From assembly GCA_033795365.1 (NCBI GenBank), contig JARYGU010000005.1, positions 310,001 through 374,000 on the forward strand: a DNA stretch of 64,000 nt, read 5' to 3'. The notes below the pieces were generated by a model. It saw only the letters and a program-made list of their open reading frames with translations, did no database searches and had not been told where the DNA came from. Source of the stretch: JARYGU01 sp033795365. Lineage in GTDB: Bacteria > Pseudomonadota > Alphaproteobacteria > Rhizobiales > Rhizobiaceae. The position numbers and the translations under genes are program-made. Of this stretch, positions 8,790-17,702 are shown one piece after another. Positions within the stretch are counted from its first letter, which is position 1; each line of letters begins with the position of its first letter.

Positions 8790-9422
8790 CTATCGCCGTG
8801 CTTCCGTCGCCATGCGAACCGCGAGAACGGCGAGCACCGTTCCCATCAGCCAGCGCTGGATGACGAGCCAAAGGGGCCGGCCGGCGAGGAAGCCCGCGAT
8901 CGAACCGGCCGTCAGCGCGATAAGCGCATTGATAGTCACGCTGATGACAATTTGCGTTCCCCCAAGCACAAGAGATTGCAGCAGAACGCTGCTGCGACCC
9001 GGATCGATGAACTGCGGCAGGAGCGAAAGATAAAGCACCGCGATCTTGGGATTGAGAAGATTGGTGAGAAAGCCCATCAAAAACAGCTTTCGCGGACTAT
9101 CCTTGGGCAATTCACGTATTTGAAACGGCGAACGGCCGCCGGGCCGAATTGCCTGCCAGGCGAGATAGAGCAGATAGAGAGCGCCGACAAAGCGCAACAA
9201 ATCGTAGGCGAAAGGCACGGCAAGCAGCAGCGCCGTTATGCCGAAAGCGGCGGAAAGCATATAAAAGAGGAAGCCGAGCGCGACGCCGCCGAGAGAGACG
9301 AGGCCGGCCGCAGCGCCCTGGCTGATCGAACGCGAGATCAGATAGATCATGTTCGGCCCGGGAGTAAGCACCATTCCGAGCGCAAGCAGCGCAAAGGCAG
9401 CGAGGTTTATCATCTCCGGCAT
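8790..9422 (-). CDS. LysE/RhtB-family amino-acid exporter
   Basis: The 210-residue membrane protein begins with the LysE family signature (ALGMVLTPGPNMIYLISRSISQG) and has about six hydrophobic segments. Members export lysine, homoserine, threonine or other small amino acids; which one applies here is unknown. It converges on the EamA transporter gene with a six-base gap. Confidence 0.9.
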   Translation of the reverse strand: MPEMINLAAFALLALGMVLTPGPNMIYLISRSISQGAAAGLVSLGGVALGFLFYMLSAAFGITALLLAVPFAYDLLRFVGALYLLYLAWQAIRPGGRSPFQIRELPKDSPRKLFLMGFLTNLLNPKIAVLYLSLLPQFIDPGRSSVLLQSLVLGGTQIVISVTINALIALTAGSIAGFLAGRPLWLVIQRWLMGTVLAVLAVRMATEARR

Positions 9423-9828
9423 GAAGGCCTCTCCGTTTGTGCATCACCGATAAGCCAGACGCATCCTAGAGAGCAAGCCCGGAGCCGGAATATTACCGGA
9501 AATGCAGTGCTGATGGGTGGGATAGCACCGGAGCAACGGCTGCCGCCTCATGAGGCTGCAGGTCTCCTATATGGCGCTTGCGGCGCGTGCACGACACTTG
9601 CTCAGAAAGCCGGGGGCATTGCAGGCATTGAACAGGATTGCGGGCCGGCATTCTGGCCAGCACCGCCGTCTATATCGCGACGCGCGCGGCGTGAAATAAA
9701 GATTTCCGCCGCCAGGCTTTCCAAAGCGATTTTTCCAACCGCTGGACGATGTCTGGTCCGTGCTGCTCTGGTCTCCCCCATTTTTTGAACCTATTCTGCC
9801 GCACACAGCAAAACGAAGGGAGCCGAAC
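9423..9828. other. Intergenic gap between the LysE exporter and cysK, no gene recognised
   Basis: About 400 bases with no convincing gene. The frames open here give low-complexity or shadow proteins without recognisable motifs. The last 15 bases contain the cysK ribosome binding site (GAAGGGAG). A decayed gene cannot be excluded. Confidence 0.5.
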
Positions 9829-10797
9829 ATGCCAGAGACCCGCAAGCCCGGCCGCGGCCGCATCTATTCCTCCATCACGGAAACCATCGGCGACACGCCG
9901 ATCGTGCGTCTCGACAAGTTGGCGAAGGAAAAGGGCGTGAAGGCAAACCTTCTCGGCAAACTCGAATTCTTCAATCCCATCGCCTCCGTGAAGGACCGGA
10001 TCGGGGTCGCGATGATCGAAGCGCTCGAAGCACAGGGCAAGATTTCGCCCGGAAAGACGACGCTGATCGAGCCGACGTCGGGCAATACGGGCATTGCGCT
10101 TGCCTTCGCTGCAGCCGCCAAGGGCTACAAGCTGATCCTGACCATGCCGGAGACGATGTCGATCGAGCGGCGCAAGATGCTGGCCCTGCTCGGTGCGGAA
10201 CTCGTGCTGACTGAGGGCCCGAAGGGCATGAAAGGCGCGATCGCGAAGGCCGAAGAACTGGCCGCGACGCTGCCCGATGCCGTCATACCGCAACAGTTCG
10301 AAAATCCCGCCAATCCGGAAATCCACCGGAAGACGACGGCCGAGGAAATCTGGAACGACACCGAAGGCCAGATCGATATTCTGGTTTCCGGCATCGGCAC
10401 GGGCGGAACCATAACCGGTGCGGGTCAGGTGCTGAAGGCGCGCAAGCCGGACCTGAAGATCATCGCCGTCGAACCAGCCGACAGCCCGGTGCTTTCCGGC
10501 GGCAATCCCGGCCCGCACAAGATACAGGGTATCGGCGCGGGGTTCGCGCCGGAAATTCTCGACACGAAGATCTATGACGAAGTCGTCACCGTCACCAATG
10601 ACGAGGCCTTCGAGACCGCGCGCCTTGTGGCAAGGCTCGAAGGCGTGCCGGTCGGCATCTCTTCCGGCGCCGCACTCGCGGCCGCCATCAGGATCGGCAG
10701 CCGGGAGGAGAGCGCCGGCAAGAACATCGTCGTCATCATCCCCTCCTTTGCGGAACGCTATCTCTCGACCGCGCTCTTCGAGGGGCTTGGCGTCTGA
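9829..10797 (+). CDS. cysK: Cysteine synthase A (O-acetylserine sulfhydrylase)
   Basis: CysK makes cysteine from O-acetylserine and sulfide using pyridoxal phosphate. The 322-residue protein has the PLP lysine (Lys55 in NPIASVKDRIG), the asparagine loop TSGNTGIA (83-90), the glycine-rich phosphate loop GIGTGGTITG, and SSGAAL near the C-terminus. The ATG at 9829 has GAAGGGAG upstream and matches the family start. It is followed by a repeat-rich gap and appears monocistronic. Confidence 0.95.
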   Translation: MPETRKPGRGRIYSSITETIGDTPIVRLDKLAKEKGVKANLLGKLEFFNPIASVKDRIGVAMIEALEAQGKISPGKTTLIEPTSGNTGIALAFAAAAKGYKLILTMPETMSIERRKMLALLGAELVLTEGPKGMKGAIAKAEELAATLPDAVIPQQFENPANPEIHRKTTAEEIWNDTEGQIDILVSGIGTGGTITGAGQVLKARKPDLKIIAVEPADSPVLSGGNPGPHKIQGIGAGFAPEILDTKIYDEVVTVTNDEAFETARLVARLEGVPVGISSGAALAAAIRIGSREESAGKNIVVIIPSFAERYLSTALFEGLGV

Positions 10798-10807
10798 ACA
10801 AAGATAC

Positions 10808-10912
10808 TAGAGCGCTGCGCGTTCAATTGAACGCGCAAAGGATGCCTTAGCTCTTTGAATCTAGAGCATCTTTCTGCATTCTGGTGATTCCACCTGAATG
10901 CAGAAGGCTCTA
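10808..10912. repeat. Rhizobial-type intergenic palindromic module, two units
   Basis: Two stem-loop units sit in tandem, each bracketed by AGAGC and GCTCT. The first contains a perfect 22-bp palindrome (10816-10837, core CGTTCAATTGAACG). The second has a 10-bp stem (TTCTGCATTC with GAATGCAGAA, 10872-10905) inside a TAGAGC/GCTCTA outer pair. This resembles the small mosaic palindromic repeats common between genes in Rhizobiaceae. It could also help terminate or stabilise the cysK transcript. Confidence 0.7.
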
Positions 10913-11330
10913 AGGAACGGCATTCGACGGAGCGCTCCCCTTTCCCGGGTCCTTCCCGGGCATTCCCATATCGCGCCGCTCGCTCGAAAGGCTGATGCAC
11001 TTCGCCTGGAAGCGCGTCACGATTTTCAGGACAACGACGTGCACGGAACAAGGATACAAAGCGGATTGCGCGGGGCCCTTCGCGCTATGTGCTTTGGAGC
11101 GCAAAGGCCCTTTGATGACCCTGTCCCGACGTTGCGAGCCGCAACACCCCCCGCCGCTGATCCTTAAAATCCGGGCAACGCACAGCGAAAGCCCCGGCCC
11201 TGATTACTGCATTTGCGGCAACGGCCTGATGTCGGTCGGCACGGCCGGTGAATTGCCGATGCAGCGCGCCGAGCAGGTTACTCCGATGCAGCGCGAACGG
11301 CGCTCCACGCAGCATCGAGATCACCAACCC
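10913..11330. other. Gene-free region after cysK, hairpins only
   Basis: No gene is supported. Visible structure includes two CCCGGG palindromes five bases apart (10944-10960) and a GTTGCG/CGCAAC hairpin (11131-11145). A stretch near 11010-11060 resembles repeated intergenic sequence known from rhizobia, but I recognise it only loosely. Confidence 0.4.
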
Positions 11331-12863
11331 TCACGCTGCCGCTGCGAGGCGCTCGCCGGCCATGCGATAGGAAATCGCTTCCGCAAGATGGATCCGCCCG
11401 ACGGTGTCCTTTCCATCGAGATCGGCGAGCGTACGGGCGACCTTCAGTACACGATGATAGCCGCGCGCGGAAAATTTCAGCTTTTCCGCCGCATCCCGCA
11501 GCAACTGCAGGCCACCCGGATCGGGTTGAGCAATCTTTTCGATCAATGCCGTGGATGTACGGGCATTCGTCGTGACCTCGGAAAGCCCGAGTGAGATGAA
11601 ACGGTCGCGCTGTACCTCGCGGGCGCGCGATACGCGGGCGGCAACCGCGGCACTCGTCTCCGCGGGCAGGGGACGAATGAGGTCGGACGCCGACACCGCA
11701 GGCACATCTATGCGGATATCGATACGATCGAGCAGCGGGCCGGAAATACGCGCCTGGTAGTCCGACATGCAGCGCGGACCACGGGCGCAGGTCCGCCCCG
11801 GCTCGCCCGCCATGCCGCAGCGGCAGGGATTCATTGCCGCGACGAGCTGGATCGCCGCCGGATAGGTCACCCGATGGTTGGCCCTGGCGATGATGCACTC
11901 TGCCGTTTCCAGCGGCTGGCGAAGAGCATCGAGCGCTTGCGGCGAGAATTCCGGAAACTCGTCGAGAAAGAGGACACCGTGATGAGCCAGCGAAGCCTCG
12001 CCCGGCTTTGCCCGCAATCCGCCGCCGACGAGCGCCGCCATCGTCGCCGAATGGTGCGGGGCGCGATAAGGACGGCGATCGGAGAGCTTGCCTCCCGCAA
12101 GCTGCCCGGCGATCGAATGGATCATCGACACTTCCAGCAGTTCGGAGGGAGACAGCGGCGGCAGAATGGACGGCAGACGCGCGGCAAGCATGGACTTGCC
12201 GGAACCGGGAGGACCGACCATCAAAAGATTGTGGCCGCCAGCCGCGGCGACTTCCAGCGCGCGCTTGGCGCTTTCCTGTCCCTTGATGTCAGCGAGATCC
12301 GGCATATTGGCCGGCGCGGCGCGGATAGCCGGCTCGGGACGGGACAGCACCTGGGTTCCCCGAAAATGATTGGCGATCGCGATAAGGCTGCGCGGGGCGA
12401 GAATATCGAGATCGGCACCGGCCCAGGCCGCTTCGGCGCCGCTTTCCGCCGGGCAGATCAAACCTTTGCCGAACGCATTCGCGCCGATGGCGGCGGGAAG
12501 CGCGCCGGCGATCGGAGCGATCGTGCCGTCGAGATTGAGTTCACCGATTACGACATAACCGTCGAGCCCATCTGCGGGAATGGCGCCGAGAGCCGCCATC
12601 AGGCCGAGCGCGATCGGAAGGTCGAAATGGCTGCCCTCCTTCGGCAGATCGGCGGGCGCAAGATTTATGGTGACCTTCTTCGCCGGAAAGGCGAGGCCGG
12701 AGGCATGCAAGGCCGCCTGGACGCGCTCCCGGCTTTCCGCGACGGCCTTGTCGGGCAGGCCGACGATGTGCATGTTCACCTTGCCGGGCGCAACCATCAC
12801 CTGGACATCGACAGGCACACCTTCTATTCCGTGAAATGCAACCGTGCTGACACGCGCAACCAT
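11331..12863 (-). CDS. comM: YifB/ComM-family Mg-chelatase-like AAA+ ATPase
   Basis: The 510-residue protein has the three-part ComM layout: an N-terminal Lon-like ChlI domain (VARVSTVAFHGIEGVPVDVQV), a central AAA+ domain with Walker A GPPGSGKSMLAARLP and Walker B GVLFLDEFPEF, and the C-terminal Mg-chelatase helical domain. ComM is known in naturally transformable bacteria as a helicase that promotes branch migration during integration of incoming DNA. It is widespread in non-competent species too. I chose ATG 12863 because the conserved N-terminus begins there; the in-frame extension upstream is not family-like. Confidence 0.9.
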   Translation of the reverse strand: MVARVSTVAFHGIEGVPVDVQVMVAPGKVNMHIVGLPDKAVAESRERVQAALHASGLAFPAKKVTINLAPADLPKEGSHFDLPIALGLMAALGAIPADGLDGYVVIGELNLDGTIAPIAGALPAAIGANAFGKGLICPAESGAEAAWAGADLDILAPRSLIAIANHFRGTQVLSRPEPAIRAAPANMPDLADIKGQESAKRALEVAAAGGHNLLMVGPPGSGKSMLAARLPSILPPLSPSELLEVSMIHSIAGQLAGGKLSDRRPYRAPHHSATMAALVGGGLRAKPGEASLAHHGVLFLDEFPEFSPQALDALRQPLETAECIIARANHRVTYPAAIQLVAAMNPCRCGMAGEPGRTCARGPRCMSDYQARISGPLLDRIDIRIDVPAVSASDLIRPLPAETSAAVAARVSRAREVQRDRFISLGLSEVTTNARTSTALIEKIAQPDPGGLQLLRDAAEKLKFSARGYHRVLKVARTLADLDGKDTVGRIHLAEAISYRMAGERLAAAA

Positions 12864-13118
12864 AGCTGTCCCCTCTGTCCGGACCGATGCGCGGCAACAG
12901 CGTCCCTTTACATCTGCCACGCCGGACAACCTTTTTAGGTTGCAACGACAAATCTTGCACGGATAGAGGAATAAAACAAGAACAATTATCGAACAACCGA
13001 AGGAATTTTCCTCGCCATGGTTGTACCCTGGTTGCATTCGGGGAACGAAAGCGGGACGTTCGCGAACAACCGCCGCACAGCATATTTTTCGGCAAAGAGG
13101 AAAACTTCGCCCGCAGGC

Positions 13119-14066
13119 TCAGGGACGTTTGGCTTCTATGGCATTCCAAAGCAGGGCCGCGATATCAGCGCCGCCGAACTTGCGGACCTCGCGGATGCCC
13201 GTCGGCGAGGTGACGTTGATCTCGGTCATGTAATCTCCGATCACGTCGATGCCGACGAGCAGGAAACCGCGCTCACGCAACGCTGGACCGATGCGCGCGC
13301 AGATTTCCTTTTCGCGCGTAGTGAGCTCCGTCGCTTCGGCCCGTCCGCCGACATGCATATTGGAGCGGGAATCATGCTCGGCAGGCACGCGGTTGATCGC
13401 GCCCACAGGTTCGCCATCGACAAGGATGATGCGCTTGTCGCCGGCCCGCACCGCCGGCAGGTATTGCTGCGCAATGAAGGGTTCGCGGAACATCTGACCG
13501 AACATTTCCAGAAGAGAGGAAAGATTGCGATCGTCGCGCGAGGAGTGGAAGACGCCCGCGCCGCCATTGCCATAGAGCGGCTTCAGGATGATGTCGCCCC
13601 TCTCCTCCCGGAACCGGCGGATCTCGGCCGCATCGCGCGTGATCAGCGTCGCCGGCATGAGGTCGGCGAATTCGGTGACGAAGATCTTTTCCGGCGAGTT
13701 GCGCACCCAGGCCGGGTCGTTGACGACCAGCGTCTTCGGGTGGATGCGCTCCAGAAGATGGGTGGAGGTGATATAGGACATGTCGAAGGGCGGATCCTGC
13801 CGCAGCAGGACGACATCCATCGTCGAGAGGGCGATCCGTTCCGGCGAGCCGAGCTCATAGTGCTCGCCCTTGACGTCGCGCAACGTCATCGGCTCGACGG
13901 AGGCATAGACCTTGCCGTCGCGAAAGCTCAGCCGGTCCGGCGTATAGTGGAAGAGATTGTAGCCGCGGGCCTGCGCCTCGAGGCTCATGGCGAAGGTGCT
14001 GTCGCCGGCGATATTGATGGTGGACACATGGTCCATCTGGACTGCGACGTTCTTGATCTTTGCCAT
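13119..14066 (-). CDS. gshB: Glutathione synthetase
   Basis: GshB joins gamma-glutamylcysteine and glycine using ATP, the second step of glutathione synthesis. The 315-residue protein has the ATP-grasp features of the family: KPLYGNGGAGVF (the glycine-rich loop), AQQYLPAVRAGDKRIILVDGEPVGA, and DVIGDYMTEINVTSPTG (metal site). The start MAKIKNVAVQMD at 14066 matches bacterial GshB. A cupin gene lies about 100 bases upstream on the same strand, and comM is about 250 bases downstream. Confidence 0.95.
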   Translation of the reverse strand: MAKIKNVAVQMDHVSTINIAGDSTFAMSLEAQARGYNLFHYTPDRLSFRDGKVYASVEPMTLRDVKGEHYELGSPERIALSTMDVVLLRQDPPFDMSYITSTHLLERIHPKTLVVNDPAWVRNSPEKIFVTEFADLMPATLITRDAAEIRRFREERGDIILKPLYGNGGAGVFHSSRDDRNLSSLLEMFGQMFREPFIAQQYLPAVRAGDKRIILVDGEPVGAINRVPAEHDSRSNMHVGGRAEATELTTREKEICARIGPALRERGFLLVGIDVIGDYMTEINVTSPTGIREVRKFGGADIAALLWNAIEAKRP

Positions 14067-14167
14067 GGAATGTCCCCTGCGGAATGCCGGAAACATTTAG
14101 GGCGGCGCAGCGGCAAACGCAACGGGCGGCCGGAGCCGCCCGCATCAAATTCGCCGAAGTCGAAGGT

Positions 14168-14665
14168 TCAGGCAGCGAGACCGCCGCGCTGGGGACCCCG
14201 CAACAAGTCGCGCAGTCGATAGGCGAACGTAACGGGCGCGGGAAAGCTCTTGCGGCAGAACGCGATCTTGCGGACATAATTGTCGATATGCCATGTCGCC
14301 CAGGTCTTGCCGGCGAAATAGCCGATGTCGCCTGCGCGAAGGATACGCTCGCTGCCGTCCTCGGCAGTCACGTGCACTTCGCCTTCGAGAATGATGACCG
14401 TTTCATCCCATCCGAAATACCAGCGGAACGTGCCGGCACTGCAATCCCATACCGCCGTCGTGGCGGCATCGTCATGGGCCCGCGAATGCAGGGCAATGCG
14501 CGCCTGCGGATCGCCGGCTATCACCCAGGAGGGCTCGATCGGAGACGGTTCCATGTCGAGGTCGCCCATCGAGGCGGCAATCAACGGACGTGGCGTTCCG
14601 ATCGGTATGGGTACGGACTTCACCGCGACGCCGATCGTGCTCGCCAGCATGAGTTTCCAAGACAT
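14168..14665 (-). CDS. Cupin-domain protein (Cupin_3/EutQ-like)
   Basis: The 165-residue protein has a single beta-barrel cupin domain. The signature segments are FRWYFGWDETVIILEGEVHVTAEDGSE and LRAGDIGYFAGKTWATWHI, as in the DUF861/(S)-ureidoglycine aminohydrolase-like branch. The classic metal-binding histidines are only partly present, so catalysis is uncertain. A hydrophobic N-terminus (MSWKLMLASTIGVAVKS) could be a weak export signal. No reaction can be assigned. Confidence 0.75.
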   Translation of the reverse strand: MSWKLMLASTIGVAVKSVPIPIGTPRPLIAASMGDLDMEPSPIEPSWVIAGDPQARIALHSRAHDDAATTAVWDCSAGTFRWYFGWDETVIILEGEVHVTAEDGSERILRAGDIGYFAGKTWATWHIDNYVRKIAFCRKSFPAPVTFAYRLRDLLRGPQRGGLAA

Positions 14666-14763
14666 CGGTTCCCCCTTTATAAATCCGGCAGAACTCTAGC
14701 AGAGAAGGGGGTAACGGCCGGTTCATGAAATCCGAAGAATTTTAGTGATCGGCCAACTTTCAG

Positions 14764-15882
14764 TCACAAGACCGCTCCGGCAACCGGCGTGGCGGGCGGG
14801 AAGGCGGAAGGCGGACAGGCGGCTGCGGTCCAATTCAGTCTGGTTCCCTGCTCGACGTCGAAGAAATGAAGGCGGGACGGCGAAACGCCGAGCGAAAGGG
14901 CCTCGGAAAGTTCTATCTCCGGCGACAACGCGACGGTCAACACCTGATCGCCGACCATGCCATGCACCAGCCTCTGCGAGCCGAGCTCCTCGACATAGTC
15001 CACGCGGAACGGCAATCCATCCTCGCCGGGCATTGTGACGTGCAGGTCTTCGGCGCGAATGCCAAGAGTGACCGCTCCCTGGGTCGGAACGCTTGATCCG
15101 AGATCTACGATTGCGGGGCCGATCGCAAGCTTGCTCCCATGAAGTTCCGCCTTCACCAGATTCATGGCCGGCGATCCTATGAAGCTCGCGACAAAGGTTG
15201 ACGCCGGCTTGTGATAGACGTCGAGTGGCCGGCCGATCTGCTCTATCTTGCCCCCGGACAGCACGACGAGACGGTCGGCAAGCGTCATAGCCTCGAGCTG
15301 GTCATGGGTGACATAGATGGAGGTGGTGCCGACGCGGCGCTGAAGACGCTTGATCTCGCCGCGCATGGAGACGCGCAGTTTGGCATCGAGGTTCGAAAGC
15401 GGCTCATCGAATAGGAAAGCCGACGGCTTACGTACAATCGCGCGGCCCATCGCCACGCGCTGACGCTGCCCTCCGGAAAGCGCGCGCGGCTTGCGTTCGA
15501 GATATTGTCCGATCTCCAGCATGCGCGCCGCCTCCGCGACGCGGGCGTCGATCTCCGCCTTCGGGGTACGACGGTTTTTCAGCCCGTAGGCGAGATTCTG
15601 ATAGACCGTCATATGCGGGTAGAGCGCGTAGTTCTGAAAGACCATGGCGACATCGCGATCGGCCGGATCGACGTCGTTGATGACGCGCCCTCCGATGGTG
15701 ACGTTTCCGGACGTTATCGTCTCCAGGCCCGCGACCATGCGCAGAAGCGTGGACTTGCCGCAGCCCGACGGGCCGACGAGCACGATGAATTCGCCATCCG
15801 CAATGTCGATGCTGACGGAGTTCACAGCGCTGACGCCGCCCTGATAGACCTTGGAGACCCCATTGATGCCGATCGACGCCAT
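14764..15882 (-). CDS. ugpC: sn-Glycerol-3-phosphate ABC transporter, ATP-binding protein
   Basis: This is the ATPase that powers the Ugp importer. The 372-residue protein has Walker A GPSGCGKST, the Q-loop in MVFQNYALYPHMTV, the signature LSGGQRQRVAMGRA, Walker B FLFDEPLSNLD, and a MalK-type C-terminal TOBE domain. The last roughly 20 residues are proline/alanine-rich and look like a non-conserved tail. It is the last gene of the minus-strand ugpB-A-E-C operon, 14 bases after ugpE. Confidence 0.92.
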   Translation of the reverse strand: MASIGINGVSKVYQGGVSAVNSVSIDIADGEFIVLVGPSGCGKSTLLRMVAGLETITSGNVTIGGRVINDVDPADRDVAMVFQNYALYPHMTVYQNLAYGLKNRRTPKAEIDARVAEAARMLEIGQYLERKPRALSGGQRQRVAMGRAIVRKPSAFLFDEPLSNLDAKLRVSMRGEIKRLQRRVGTTSIYVTHDQLEAMTLADRLVVLSGGKIEQIGRPLDVYHKPASTFVASFIGSPAMNLVKAELHGSKLAIGPAIVDLGSSVPTQGAVTLGIRAEDLHVTMPGEDGLPFRVDYVEELGSQRLVHGMVGDQVLTVALSPEIELSEALSLGVSPSRLHFFDVEQGTRLNWTAAACPPSAFPPATPVAGAVL

Positions 15883-15896
15883 GGTTCGTTCCCTCT

Positions 15897-16739
15897 TTAT
15901 TTGTCGCTTTCCGTGAGGCCCTTGATGAACCAGCGCTGGAAGATCATGACGATCATCACCGGTGGCAGCATGGCAAGGATCGCCAGGGCAAAAGCTTCGT
16001 TGTAATCTGGAATGTTGGATCCGACCCAGACGAGCAGGATCTGCTTGATGCCGCGCACCAGCGTGAAGAAGCTCTCATCCGTCGTCATCAGCGTCGGCCA
16101 GAGATACTGGTTCCAGCCATAAACGAACATGATGATGAAGATCGCCGCCATCATGGTGCGCGACAGCGGCACCAGAACGTCGATGAAGAACTTGAACGGC
16201 CCTGCCCCGTCGATGCGCGCGGCCTCCAGGAGTTCCTCCGGCACGGACTTGAAGAATTGCCGGAAGAAGAAAGTACCGGTTGCCGATGCCAGCAGCGGCA
16301 CGATCAGCCCCGTATAGGTATTGGTGAGCCCCAGGCCCGTCATCACCGCATAAGACGGAACGATGCGCACCTCGAGCGGTAAAAGCAGCGTCGTGAAGAT
16401 CATCCAGAACAGCAGCGTGCCGAGCCGGAAGCGGAAATAGACGATGGCATAGGCGGCGAGCATGGAAAGCACGATCTTGCCGGCGGCGAAGCCGATGCCG
16501 AGGATCATCGAATTCATGATCATGCGGGCGCCGGTGATCTTGCCGGTGAAGCCCCCCTCATTCGTCAGAACCTTGTCGTATGTCGCCACGAAGTGATCCC
16601 CCCAGGTGAGAGAAAGGCCGTTGCGGTGAATGTCCGCGGCTTCATGCGTCGAGGTCATGAAGGCGATGACAACCGGCGCCACCATGATGAAGACGCCAGC
16701 CAGCAGGACAACGTGGTCGAGGAATTTGATGCGATGCAT
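15897..16739 (-). CDS. ugpE: sn-Glycerol-3-phosphate ABC transporter permease
   Basis: The 280-residue inner-membrane permease has about six helices and the cytoplasmic EAA loop (EAARIDGAGPFKFFIDVLVP) that contacts UgpC. The C-terminal MLPPVMIVMIFQRWFIKGLTES is typical of the MalG/UgpE branch. It lies 12 bases downstream of ugpA. Confidence 0.93.
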   Translation of the reverse strand: MHRIKFLDHVVLLAGVFIMVAPVVIAFMTSTHEAADIHRNGLSLTWGDHFVATYDKVLTNEGGFTGKITGARMIMNSMILGIGFAAGKIVLSMLAAYAIVYFRFRLGTLLFWMIFTTLLLPLEVRIVPSYAVMTGLGLTNTYTGLIVPLLASATGTFFFRQFFKSVPEELLEAARIDGAGPFKFFIDVLVPLSRTMMAAIFIIMFVYGWNQYLWPTLMTTDESFFTLVRGIKQILLVWVGSNIPDYNEAFALAILAMLPPVMIVMIFQRWFIKGLTESDK

Positions 16740-16751
16740 GACGCGGCCCTC

Positions 16752-17633
16752 TCAATTATAGTGGACGCGCCGCTCGATGAAGCGGAACTGAAAGATAGTG
16801 AGAACGAAGACGACGACCATCAGGATCACGGACTGCGCCGACGAACCGCCGAGATCGTTGCCGCGAAAGCCGTCCATATAGACCTTGTAGACAAGCGTAA
16901 TCGGATTGTTCGCCGCCTTGTCCTTCACCATGACGTCGATGATGCCGAAGGTGTCGAACAGCGAATAAGTCATGTTGATGATCAGCAGGAAGAACGCCGT
17001 CGGCGCAAGCAGCGGCAGCGTCATCGTCCAGAAACGCCGTGTGCCGGACCGGCAGTCGATCGCGGCAGCCTCGCGCACCGATGCGGGAATGCTCTGCAGA
17101 CCGGACAGGATGAAGATGAAATTGTAAGGGATCTGCTTCCAGACGGAGACGACGATCATCGCCGTTGCCGTGTCGTAGTAATTGAGGCCGACCTTCATAT
17201 CCCATCCAAAGAAGGCGGCGAGCCTCACCAGCGGGCCGATATGCTGGTCGAAAAACATCATGCCCATGAGACCTGCGACGGGCGGAGCAACGGCGTAGAC
17301 CCAGATCAGCAGCGTCTTGTAGGTGGAGCTGCCGCGCAGGACCGTATCCGCCTTGACAGCGAGCAGCATGCCGATACCCAGCGAGAGAAAAGTCACCAGA
17401 ATCGTAAAGACGACCGTAAAACGCGCAATCGCCCGATATTCAGACGAAAAGAGCACATCGCGATAATTTCCGAAGCCGACGAAAGTCGATCCGAAGCCGA
17501 AAGGATCCTCCAGATAGAAGGAGGACTGGATCGCCTGAACGGAGGGCCAGTAGAAGAAAATGAAGATAATCGCCATCTGCGGGGCGATGAAAAGATAAGG
17601 CAATATCGGTGACGAGAATTGCACGCGCTTCAT
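16752..17633 (-). CDS. ugpA: sn-Glycerol-3-phosphate ABC transporter permease
   Basis: The 293-residue permease is of the MalF/UgpA type, with an N-terminal helix in LPYLFIAPQMAIIFIFFYWP and the EAA loop REAAAIDCRSGTRRFWTMTLP. It pairs with UgpE to form the membrane channel. The gap to ugpB holds a strong stem-loop. Confidence 0.93.
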   Translation of the reverse strand: MKRVQFSSPILPYLFIAPQMAIIFIFFYWPSVQAIQSSFYLEDPFGFGSTFVGFGNYRDVLFSSEYRAIARFTVVFTILVTFLSLGIGMLLAVKADTVLRGSSTYKTLLIWVYAVAPPVAGLMGMMFFDQHIGPLVRLAAFFGWDMKVGLNYYDTATAMIVVSVWKQIPYNFIFILSGLQSIPASVREAAAIDCRSGTRRFWTMTLPLLAPTAFFLLIINMTYSLFDTFGIIDVMVKDKAANNPITLVYKVYMDGFRGNDLGGSSAQSVILMVVVFVLTIFQFRFIERRVHYN

Positions 17634-17656
17634 CGAAACACCTTCAAATACGATTG

Positions 17657-17676
17657 CCGGGGGCGATTGCCCCCGG
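17657..17676 (-). promoter_or_regulatory. Intercistronic stem-loop between ugpB and ugpA
   Basis: A perfect 8-bp GC stem (CCGGGGGC with GCCCCCGG) with a 4-base loop lies in the 69-base gap after ugpB. Such hairpins after binding-protein genes commonly protect the upstream mRNA, giving more binding protein than permease. There is no U tract, so it is not a clear terminator. Confidence 0.55.
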
Positions 17677-17702
17677 AAACCGGATTCCAGTTCGCACGTC
17701 GA

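Noticed and set aside
10995..11594. A 199-codon plus-strand frame between cysK and comM
   Set aside because: Its second half is antisense to comM and the first half covers repeat-like sequence; no coding signal.
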